Below, piece by piece: positions 23,701-34,114 of a DNA stretch of 64,000 nucleotides. Location of the stretch: positions 7,922,501-7,986,500 of the forward strand of contig OW051470.1 in the NCBI GenBank assembly GCA_932521025.1, read 5' to 3'. Each line of letters opens with the position of its first letter. The first letter of the stretch is position 1. Origin of the DNA: Oscheius onirici. Taxonomy: Eukaryota; Nematoda; Chromadorea; Rhabditida; Rhabditidae. The notes under the pieces were generated by a model, which did not search any database, was not told where the DNA came from, and saw nothing but the letters and a program-made list of their open reading frames with translations. The position numbers and the translations under genes are program-made.

Positions 23701-25440
23701 TCCATATCGTAGATTTATCTATGATGGTCGATGACCCGGTCCCATTCGTCGCTAGGTACATTCCACCAGCTTCTATCAAAACTTTTCTTGAGATAGTCTC
23801 TCCATCAAGCCGGAGGTTGTCCTCTTAGTCTCCTCCTATCGTATGGCGTCCAAGTGGTAGTAGCACGCGTCGATCTTTCCAATTCATTGTCGTGATTTTT
23901 CTTGCCCAACTGAGTTTCCTTCTATCGGCAGTTCTCACCCAGTCTTGTACCTTGGTGATATTTCTGACCCTCTCGTTCGTCCATCTATGCATCCTTGTGA
24001 CTCCAACCATTCTTCTTTCCATCTGGCCATAGGTATGGCGTGGTCTGTGAGCCATTTGGAATGTTGGCTCCAAGCCATCCAGCCTCTTCTGATGCTTCTC
24101 TGGATTTCCTTGTGATGGTTTAATGGAAGAGAGATCGGAACACCCAAATAGACAGTTTCTTCCTTGAAAGCGAAATTGAGGCCATCGATCGTCATCGGAG
24201 CTCGTGTGGAAGTGCAGTTTGTAATGAGAACTGTTTTCCTATCGTTGATGCAGAAACCAATTTCGGCTGCGGATCTCATCAATTTTCGAAGCATCTTCTC
24301 CAATTCCGGCCGAGATTTCGCAATGAGGGTAACATCGTCAGCGTATTCGATACTTGCTAACTACCTTCCATCAATTTTCAATCCACTCCTTTCCCAGTCA
24401 ATCGATCTCATAACATAATTCTCAGCACACAATTGAAGAGCAATGGAGAAAGGCTATTACCCTGGCGCACTCCTTTGTGAAACTCAACATCCATTGAGTA
24501 GAGAGACAACCACAGGGGCTAGTTCTTCTGAGGCAAGACATAGCATATCAGGAAGTACATGATCAGGTCCAGGGGAGTGTCCCAACTTCAGCGATTTTAG
24601 GGCATGTTTTGTTTCCACAGTAGTGAATGGTGGCAAGGTTTCATCCAATGAGATCAGATATGGTGGGATAGGAATTGTGCTTTGAAACAAACTGTCGTAA
24701 TATTCCTTGACCAAGCGACAAGTAGCATTTTGTGATTTTGCACCAGTCGTAGGATCCGTCATCATAAGCACAGCTTTGGTATGGGCATTAGTCCTTTTGG
24801 CATGATTTGTCCCTCTTCCTTGGATGATAGCAGCTCGAATCTGCTCGGATTTCCTTCTCATGATATCATGCTGTAGACCCGCTCTTGCCAGAGAACATGC
24901 GTTTCTGTATTCATCCACCATGTTTGGGTTTCCCTATTCCATATTTTTAGACTGTTTCACATAGCCAATTCGGTAAGCACACATCCACGTTGATTACCAG
25001 CACCACAGTTGTATATGCCAATGGACTTTTCGTTCCAATGTGTCTTTGAACCTTGGCATTAAAATCGCCCGCCATGAATGGCGTAGCATTTTTGGGACAA
25101 TTAAGCATTTCCTGTTCAACAAAATCCAAATAGTCCTCATATTCCTCGTCCGTATATGAAGTAGTAGGAGCATAGCAGCCAATTACGTAGAGGTTTTGAG
25201 ACTTTAGATGAATTGCAGCTAATCTATCACTCCTTGGGAAAAAAATCAGCAGAATTCCCTGTTTCGGGACGCATTTACTGCAAAAATGCTTTCCTTCGAA
25301 ATTGTTGTCATTTGCAGCCAACTAGACATATTCGCTTTAAGCTGAAAGAAAGCACAATTCCTCTTTTCCGCCTTCTCATGGATGTACGCAATTTTGCGTC
25401 CATTTCGGCGCCGTATCGAAATATTCGCCAAAATTTTGGT
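23700..25440 (-). mobile_element. Degenerate RTE-type non-LTR retrotransposon
   Basis: Read on the minus strand from 25440. An endonuclease segment comes first (IGCYAPTTSYTDEEYEDYLD, then GDFNAKVQRH, the GDFN motif of AP-type endonucleases). The reverse transcriptase N-part follows (LKLGHSPGPDHVLPDMLCLA at about 24560), then FHKGVRQGNSLSPLLFN near 24450 and the catalytic IEYADDVTL near 24335. A C-terminal region ends near 23830 (WARKITTMNWKDRR). The frame shifts several times, and the palm part between the LLNGC and FHKGVRQG segments is missing, so it cannot be active. RTE is inferred from motif wording. Confidence 0.85.
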
Positions 25441-25451
25441 ACGAAGAGCTG

Positions 25452-25544
25452 TGGCCGTATTCTATAAAGTTCCCTACCCGGGTTAATTTTTCGTCATAAG
25501 TTTTTTACTTGGGTAGGGTCGGGAACTTTATAGAATACGGCCAC
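25452..25544. repeat. Near-perfect 93-bp hairpin element
   Basis: The left arm GGCCGTATTCTATAAAGTTC is mirrored at the right arm (GAACTTTATAGAATACGGCC), with a short AT-rich loop. It lies 0.1 kb upstream of the SMARCAD1-like start. A second copy lies at 26606-26697. Confidence 0.88.
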
Positions 25545-25650
25545 TGGATAATATCATCTTTTACGTGTTTTTTTATATTTCCTGGCTTTATTTGTGCCTG
25601 CAAACTTCGAAAATGTCTCAATTCTATGAAAAACAATTTTCAGCCGAGAA

Positions 25651-28600
25651 ATGTCGAGTAGGTCTCGGGTCGCACACGCACCCTCCATTTCGAGTGCCTC
25701 CCTTCTAGCCGCACTGGAGCAGAAAAGGAAAAGTCTGGCTGCTGTAAGTGGAATGTTCTCTTTCGAAATAATCTTTTTTTCAGGTCTCAGCCCGCGTGAA
25801 TAGCGGTAACGTCGGGAAAAAGAATAAACGTAGGTATTTCTCAAAAATCAGTTTGATTTTCTCTTCAGTGATGACCCCAGCCAAGAAGAGAAAGCAGACT
25901 CTGGACTCTGACGAGGAATTTATCGAAAGGGACGAGGAGGCAGAGAGCGAGGACTCTTTCATTATCTCCGACGACGAGGACGAGCCGAAGAGGAAAAAGT
26001 TGGTTTCACATTTTTTCATGAAAAAATCTTAAATTAAGAGTAACTGCCACGAATGGGATACAGTCTAGGGCTGTCAGTAACCTTTCCACTCAATCTTCCA
26101 TCTCGTGAGTCTTTTGTCAATTTTTAGCGTGCATTTTAAAGTTTAGGACCCCCTCAAAACCGAGGACATTATCCGAATCGAGCGAAGATGAAGGCGCATG
26201 GCTCGGAAAATCGGCTTCGCACAAGAAGAAAATGGTAACGCGAGTGGCCGAGCAGAAGCCGAAGAGAAAAGTAGTGATCACGTTCTCGGACGAGGAGAGT
26301 GAAGAGGAGAATTACAAAGCCTCGACGCTGAAAGTTGTCGCCAAGACAGACAAGAAGAAAACAGCCTATATTTCCAGCGATGAGGAGGCCGAAGCCGACT
26401 TTTCTGATCATCGCGAAATGACGCCGGACAGCGACAGTGGTGTGGGTTTTACTCTTTTGTTTTAGCGGAAAAGATCATGACGAAAGAGCTCCCCAAAAAT
26501 AGCCCAATAACGTTATTCGTTCTTTTTTTTAAATCTAAAATAGCAGCTCCAGGTAGCTGTTCGGTTCCTTTTGGTGCCGCTACAAGATTAGATTTTGTCG
26601 AACCTGTGGTCGTATTCTATCAAGTTCCCGACCCTATCCGGGTAAATTTTTCTTCATAGGTTTTTTACCCGAGTAAAACTTTATAGAATACGGCCAGTGA
26701 ACTGTTCTGTATAGCTAATTTCCATTATATTTCCAGGCAGAAGAACGCCGCCGCTACAATCGTCGAGAATCCAATCAGGACCGAAATTGTCGCGAATTTT
26801 TCAACACGGCCAGCAAAGAAGATCTCATCGCTAATGCCAAGGTCTCGGAAAAGGTCGCCTTGGCCATCATGGAGAAGCGGCCTTTCACCTCCTTTGTAGA
26901 AATGGTAGCATTTTTTGTGTGTTTAAAGGAAGAAAATTTAGGAAGACAGTCTTGGCGAAATAGCGCACGGAAAGAAGGCCCTCGACAACTATATGGAACA
27001 TTCGGAGAATCGCGGAATTCTGGAGCAGATCTTGAGCGACTGCAAAGGACACGCCAATGATGTGGAAGAGGGCTTCCAGCAGTGTACTCAAGCCACATAT
27101 CAGCCAAAGATTCTCACTGAGGGGTAGATTCTTTTTGCATTTCGAAAACTAGAGTTTCCAAAATTGAAATTCTCCCCTTCATTTCTTCAACCTTCGTTCC
27201 TGCTAATTTGGTCACTTCTGAAATCCGAGATGAAACTAGGACGTTTTTGAAAGCAGAGAATTTTGTCGGATCCAAAAAATAGCAATAGATAACCTCTCCG
27301 TTAGTGCCGAAAAAGTTCTGGAAAATAAGTAATTTTTTATAATGTTTACAATTAGAAAATACTCATGCTTCAGATACAACCTGCACGATTACCAGAAGGT
27401 CGGTCTCAACTGGCTAATCATGATGAACAATAAGAAGTTCAACTGTATTCTCGGAGACGAAATGGGGCTCGGCAAGACGATCCAAATCGTGGCCTTCCTC
27501 GCCTGGCTAAAAGAAGAAAACATCGCGGGACCGCATCTCGTCGTCGTTCCCTCCTCTACGATCGAAAATTGGCAGGGGGAGCTCAAACGATGGTGCAAAA
27601 AGTTAAAAGTAACATTTTGTTCCTGTTTTTTTTTTTTTTTTTTTTTTTGAAAAATACAGTATTCTTCAGGTCGAGACCTACTACGGTAGCATGGAGGACA
27701 GGAGAAAGATAAGAAAACGAGTAAAGAAGAGGAAAGAGGACGTAAGATTAGTAATTTTGAAGTTTTTACGCTAAAAACGTAGATTGACGTGATTATGACG
27801 ACGTACAACATGATCGGATCGAAGAGTGACGACAAAAAGTTTTTCAAGAACTTTTCGATGAATTACGTCATCTATGACGAAGGCCATCTGCTCAAAAACT
27901 GCTCCACCGACAGATATAGGAATCTCATGAAAGTCAGGGTGAGTATTCTGGTAATGTTTTAGAAAAGTAGATGGGATAGTCATTATCCACTTTAAATTGC
28001 TCTCGCGTCTCTGTGTGTTTGTCTGAAGCTCTAATTGAGGATAAGTAGGGGAGCTTTGTGCACAAATAGTTTTTAACAAGTCGCGACAGGAAAAGCAAGG
28101 GCGCGAAGGGTTCTTATGACTTTGATAGTTCTTTGGAGGGACAGGGAGAGTGACTGGAGCAGAGTGACAAGGGGAGAAGGGAAGGGACAGTAGAACTGAG
28201 ACTCACTAAAGCTAGGAACGGGCGACCCGTTCAGGTCCTACATTTTGAAATTAGGCTTGGGAGGAAGCAGGTTCCAATACAATTTCGGTAGTTTCTTTGG
28301 AGGGTCAGGGAGAGTGACTGGAGAAGAGTCACAAAGGAGGAATGAAAGGGAAACTAGGGCTCCGAGACAGCGAAGTCATGAATTTCTACTTTAGCCCTGG
28401 AAGGGCGTTGCCAACCTTGTTCTTTAAAAGTTACCGTTTTCATTCGTAAGCCAACTCCGATTTGCCAGCACAAACATTGCCTACCCAGTCGAGAATAAGT
28501 ACTGTTACTTTCACTAAAGCTCTACAGAATTATTGAACAGTTTTTTGTCTAATAAGGTGAGTGGTCACTGGAAGCGCTGTTTTCCGTCGTTTTTTCCTCT

Positions 28601-31600
28601 TTCTAAACTCTCAATTTCCAGGGAAAAAGAAAGATTCTGCTGACTGGAACTCCCCTGCAGAACAATCTCATCGAGCTCATCTCCTTGATGTACTTTGTCT
28701 TAACCAAAGTTTTCGACAAATTCTGCGACGATATTACCCAGCTTCTCGGCCATTTTAAAGCTGTAAGTTCCACATATTTTTGGCCTAGAGTCTCTTTTTC
28801 AGCTCGGACCCGGACTCCAAAACTCGTCAGCGAATCTTTACCATACGGATCGGATAGAACAGGCCAAGCAGATTCTGCAGCCGTATATTCTTCGACGGCT
28901 GAAGTGCCAGGTACTGAACCTTCCGCCAAAACAAGAAGAAGTCGTCGAGGTCGACATGCTGATGGAGCAGGTGGAGAACTATGAAAATGTCATCAATTAG
29001 TGAGTTTGTCAAGGTTTTTTTTCTAAACTTTTCCGTGGTTTGTAAACACGAAAGAGTTAACACAGGTCGAAAGTTTACAATTCTAAAAAAAAGACAAAAC
29101 ATGTTTCAAATTCAGCTATGCTAAGATGTCAGACGACGCCGGAACGCAATCTGCCACCTTGATGAAGCTTCGACAGGCCGCTAACCATCCGCTGCTGACG
29201 CGAGTTCACTACAACGACGCCAGTCTGCTGAAAATAGCCAAAGCACTCTGTTCGAAAGAAAAGCCCTACGAGAAGAAGATTCCGAAACATGTGGCCGAAG
29301 ATTTGACCTTTAGCGGCGACTTCCAAATTCATCAGATTTGCGAAAAATTCAAGTATTTTCCTGTCTTTTCTCCCTCAAAAAAGTGAGATTTAGAAGCACA
29401 CAAAAGTTCCTTCTGGACGAGGATCTCGTCCCTCAATCGGGCAAATGCAAACAACTCGATGTCATGTTGCCAAAAATTATCGAAAAGGTATTTGTTCTGA
29501 TTTCACTGCCAGAAAACATAATTTTAGAAGGAAAAAGTGTTAATCTTCTCTCAATTCACGATGATGCTCGATATTCTGCAGATTTATTGCCGCATTCGAG
29601 GACACAAATTCCTGAGGCTGGATGGGCAGACTCCCGTCCTGGAACGGCAGGAATTGATCAATCAGTTCAACGTCGACGACTCGATCTACGTCTTTTTGTT
29701 GTCAACAAAAGCGGGAGGGCTGGGAATCAATCTGACCAGTGCCAATCACATAATCATTCACGACATTGACTTCAATCCATACAATGATAAACAGGCAAGC
29801 TTTTCTCCTTTTTTTTTACATTTCACCAAAATTTGGGAGTGTCTTCAACAAATCGCGCTAGACAAGTGGATGGGTGTTCGCGTATTTTCGCTATAGATGT
29901 ATCAATTTTGCTCTGTTCAGTACATAGCCTAGTGTTTTCGCTGTAAAAATAGTCGCAACTCTTCTTCCCTTTCTTAGCGACTGAAGCTAGTCAAAAATTT
30001 CTGTCTCATAGTTTAGAGCAGCAATTTGTGACTCCGGAATAGTCTCCAGTTGGAGGTTTCCGTTTTTGAAGGTCATTGGTCTTTCTAACATTGACCGAAA
30101 TACTCTTCGATTCATTACATTTATTTGACGGTATCGATAGATCATTCTTGGCGTATATCGCTAAGCGGGGTCCCTCGCCGTTCTCATGGCTCCCATCCAC
30201 TCTCCGTCCATTTCTCTGTCGCATCCAACAGATTGGCTCCAAACCAAGACGCGTACAGGCTCTTTTGATATCGTCATCCCATTGTACTGGTGGTCTACCG
30301 GGTGCTCTTCGCCTATCCAATGGAATCCACTCCGTGATGTTCTTCGACCATCTTTGGTCGTTCATCTTGGCTAGAGTGTGCGCCCATTGCAACTTCCTTT
30401 TCCATCATATATCCAGGACATCCGGAAGACCTGTTCTTCTCCTTACTTCTTCATTTCGAACTCGGTCCATCAAACTGAGCCCTTCGATTCATACTCATGG
30501 TTATAAGAAACTCCAAAGTTTGACATAGTTAACGTACTGCTCGGAAAAGCTCTTGGTAAAATAGGATTCCCTTGAATGCAGTTGGATAGAGGGTGGATGG
30601 TGATCGTTCCTTGTTTTGAAAAGGTCTGACATTGTGAGAAGCCTCAGGAAATAGAGAGTCCGGAACACGTCAGATTTTGGTTATTTTCAGTCATTTAGAA
30701 AAAGAAGTTCAGTCTGAAAGAGATAAACTTAAGAAAGTTCCTGTCAGTGTATCTACAAGATGACTTTCAAGAGAACATTTTATTGTGGTTGTTTCTTGAT
30801 TTTTCCCCATATGTAGATTTCCTCTTGACTGGCTCTACTTCTTCGAGACAGTCTTCGAAGCGGACGAAACCTTGGACGAGGTCTTCGGCGTCTTTTGCTG
30901 CTGCTGATGTTGCTTTAGCTGTCTCTTCTTGTTCTTCTCGGCCATCTTGACCGTTCCTTCCTGCTCTTTGCCGGCAAAACAGCTGCCGCTGGTGCTATGG
31001 GCAACCGGGTCTTCGTCAATGTCCGTCGACGGAGGGCGCATCGTCACGAAGCCAATGTGTCCACGGGCGTCGACCAGCAACACGCCGCCCAGATTCGGAT
31101 TGTCAGCCTGGTAGCGTGGAGCCGAGAAGATGGTGATCAGCTGGCGTCCGGCGAAGAAACCGAACCCCGTCAGCATCATCTGATGGGCGCGAACGATCAA
31201 ATCAAGGCGTAGACGGCGGCACAGCTCGATTACAGTGTCCTCACCGAAGAAGACGGAAGTTCCGCGCACCGTGTTGTCCTTGAAGCCTGCAATGCATTTT
31301 TGCACTTTTTCGGTTACGAGCTTCAGCGTTGTCTCAAATTACCCATTTTCCTGGCTTTCCCGCTCATTTCATGTCTCTCTAGCAATTTTTTGTGGATTCC
31401 GCGTGAAAAACTCTCTCTAGGACTTGAAAACGCTAGTGAAAATTCGTATTTTTGAAGATTCGGTACCTCGCCAACTCTTTTTGCTAATTCTTTTTGAGTA
31501 GAAAATAACGCTAAAATTGTCTTTCTACTGTTGGGGTCGAAAAAATCTCGAATTCGAGCAGCCAAAGTATCCTATGTTTACCAGCCCGTCTCTATAGTCC

Positions 31601-33844
31601 AATTTTCAGCTGACTATATCAGTTACTCACCTTTGATATTCTGCATGGGGTCGGCCCAGAGCAGATCCTGTGCCAGCAGATTCTGCGTCGGATCGTCGAG
31701 CGGTCTCTGAATCGCCTCAATGTCCTTCAGACTCGACAGTTCGGGACTGATGCCTCCATGCATGCAGAGAATCCGTCCGCCGACCAGTCCAGCCAGCGGC
31801 ATGAAGGCAAAGACGTTGTTGAATTCCTCCCACAGTTCCGAAGCCAATGGCTCTCCGAAACGGTCGTTCAGCTCGTCCCAGAAGCCGTAGTCGTGATTCG
31901 TCATCTTGCATTCGTGGTTTCCGCGCAACAGCTGGTACTTGTCCGGAAATCGGCATTTTAGAGCCAAGATGAGACAGATACATTCGACGCTGTGACGGCC
32001 GCGGTCCACATAGTCACCGAGGAAAATCATCTTGTGATTGAGGCCGCCGTTGCTGTACTTCGTCACCTCCGTCAGATTCGGGTCGCATGCCTTCACCGTG
32101 CTGAACATCCGAAGCAGGTCATTGTACTGGCCGTGTATACTGTAATGGTCACTCATTAGAGTCTGTTCTGGCAGCTGTAGTCTTCTTGGAATTTTATTAG
32201 TTGCTTTTCTCATCTTCATTATCTAGGTTACGGTAGTTTCGAATACATTAATATTTTTCGAGGCTTGTGCGGAAGCTGTTTTTTTCTATCTTTTTTTGTC
32301 TAGCTGACGTATCAAGTTGGGGAAAAAGAATGTCCTTGAAACACACAGTTCTTTAAATATTGACTAGACGTTCTTCTCAACAATTTAGTTTGTGGGATAC
32401 TGCGTAACTATTTCGAGGGGCAAGATTACGAACTGTCAGAAATAATGCCAAGGTTTCGGTAGATATTACTACGTATCTGTTTTTAGCTAAGGTGGAAGAG
32501 TAGGAAAAGTCGAACTCGCCGCTAGAACTAATAATTGTACCGACTAGTAAATCAAGTCAAGCGAAAAGACTGCGTACGGTGTCGAAAAAACAAAATTTGG
32601 GTAGAACTACCTAGAGACTGTCAATGGACTGCTATTTGAATATTTTGGTAGAAGAGACGCTGAGAAAACTCACTCTCCGACGATGATGCACGGCGGATTG
32701 ATGCGGGCCAGACTGTTTCCAGCTGCCAGCGTCGTCTTTGCCAGGGCGCACAGCTCGCGGACGTCCTTCGGATTGTACTTGAGGTTCTTGTTGCCGTAGC
32801 TGAATCGATTCAGCATGTGGTACTTGATGAATTTGTCCAGATCCAGAACCATCCTTCCTGACGACGTTCTGCTGACGCTGCTACCACGGAGACTGACGCT
32901 CTTCTGACTAGTTGCCCTTGTAGCTTTAAAGTGGCAAGTCTAAGGGCTGGATTAGTTGGTACTTTTAGAGTTTCCTTTTGATAGAAACTTGAAATTTTGG
33001 AAAAGTTTTGTATTTTCGATATAAAAAGTTCTAAAACAGTTGGATTTACTTGAGTTTTAGAGTTTTGGGTACTTCCAGACTGTTGTTTACTCCTTTGGTT
33101 CCAAGATTGAGCTTCTGACTACGGTAACTGCAGAATTCAGCTAGAAGTAAGAAATGGTAGACCAATGAAGAGCGACAGAGACTAGACTAGTAAGAAGAGT
33201 CAATAGGAAAGACTAGAGAACTAATTTCTTGACCTATTGATTACGGTAGTCTGCTGTGAGTTTCGTGTAGTGTGAAATTGATCTAGGACCGCGAGGAAAA
33301 TAAACCAGAGTCGAAAAGTAAGATGCCTCTTTGATTATGGTAGTCCGGGCTTAACTTCTTTGTTTCAAAGTGATGTCAAGATCTGAACGAGTCTATAGTG
33401 TTCACCTGGCGCTTTGTGGTAGTGTTGAGAGGGAGACATGTTCAGCAGGAAAACAAGGCTAGAGACTACTAAAGAGCTTGAAGCTTGGCGAATAGATTAC
33501 GATAGCTATGGGACTTTATAAAATTCGAATTTTCAGGCAGAAGACCGCTGTCACCGAATGGGCCAAAAGAAGCCCGTCTACGTGACTCGTCTCATCAGCA
33601 AGGGCTCCGTCGAGAACGGCATATATTCTCTAAACCTGAAGAAGCTGAAGCTCGAGAAGGAGGTCACAGTAGGCATTAAGGGCCAACTAGAAGGTACCTT
33701 TTTCCTATTTATGGCTAAATTTCAAAGTTTCCAGAAGAAGACGAAACGACGCGCGATTCGAACGATTCCGATGAGAACAAGTTGAGTGCTCAGGATATTG
33801 ACCGTCTGCTGAAAGGTGCCGTCGAACACAAATCAGTAGAATAA
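25651..33844 (+). CDS. SMARCAD1: SMARCAD1/Fun30-type SNF2 chromatin remodeller
   Basis: About 17 exons from the ATG at 25651 to TAA at 33842-33844. The main exons are 25651-25743, 25784-25829, 25869-25998, 26069-26104, 26147-26441, 26737-26904, 26942-27123, 27374-27608, 27670-27741, 27783-27938, 28622-28762, 28803-28999, 29116-29352, 29394-29487, 29528-29794, 33537-33693 and 33735-33844. An acidic/basic N-terminus precedes the helicase: DEMGLGKT (motif I), DEGH box, LLTGTPLQN (III), [14 protein letters not shown] (V), and [11 protein letters not shown] (VI) split by the 3.7-kb intron. The DEGH box and the spacing match SMARCAD1/Fun30, which helps keep heterochromatin and end resection. CUE domains are not obvious. 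The last large intron has a GC donor (CAG|GCAAG) and contains another gene. Confidence 0.92.
26606..26697. repeat. Second copy of the 93-bp hairpin, intronic
   Basis: It starts GTGGTCGTATTCTATCAAG and ends TTTATAGAATACGGCCAGT, with the same loop text TTTTTCTTCATAGGTTTTTTAC as the copy at 25452 apart from a few changes. It lies in an intron of the SMARCAD1-like gene. Confidence 0.85.
27985..28380. repeat. Intronic repeat shared with a PRPF3 intron
   Basis: The text AAGCTCTAATTGAGGATAAG followed by TAGGGGAGCTTTGTGC recurs at about 36325 inside PRPF3. The neighbouring TTCTTTGGAGGG and AGAGTGACTGGAG words occur twice here (28120 and 28297) and once at 36428. No coding signal. It fills most of the 683-bp intron 27939-28621. 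Confidence 0.75.
30006..30520 (-). mobile_element. RTE-type LINE 3' fragment
   Basis: A minus-strand frame reads [20 protein letters not shown] followed by [14 protein letters not shown]. This is the conserved C-terminal region found after the reverse transcriptase in RTE-like elements. Only this tail is present, inside the large intron of the SMARCAD1-like gene. The longer element at 23700-25440 is related by type but this segment does not overlap it. Confidence 0.75.
30835..32852 (-). CDS. PP1-like Ser/Thr phosphatase, nested in an intron
   Basis: Exons 32852-32674, 32139-31631 and 31286-30835 give 379 residues. Catalytic motifs of PPP enzymes are all present: GDIHGQ (rebuilt across intron 1), [24 protein letters not shown] and RAHQ. 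The closest family is PP1 ([18 protein letters not shown]). It is divergent: the usual SAPNYC loop is SAPRYQ, changing the residues at the inhibitor-binding beta12-beta13 region. The C-terminus carries a long Lys/Gln/Ser tail with a Gln run. Nematodes carry many such divergent PP1 copies, several germline-biased; that role here is inference. The whole gene lies antisense within the 3.7-kb intron of the SMARCAD1-like gene. Codon use is G/C-ending, unlike the host exons nearby. Confidence 0.9.
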
Positions 33845-34114
33845 CCTTTTCCCGCGGTTTTTTGCAGTCAAAACGGGTATTTTTCCCCCTCCTCCCAGAT
33901 CTCAGTATAGACTAATTTCAATTTCTTGTAAGTTGTCTAAATCGGCTCTCATTTTAACCCCATCTCTAATACTGAAATTTTATTCTTTATGATCTTGTGA
34001 TTCTCCCCTAAGACGGTTATATGATCATTTCGGTTCTTTAGGATAAATCGTTTCTAAACACTCCTTTTTCTTGTTTTACGTCGTTTGCAGCGAATTTATT
34101 TATTTCATCATGAA

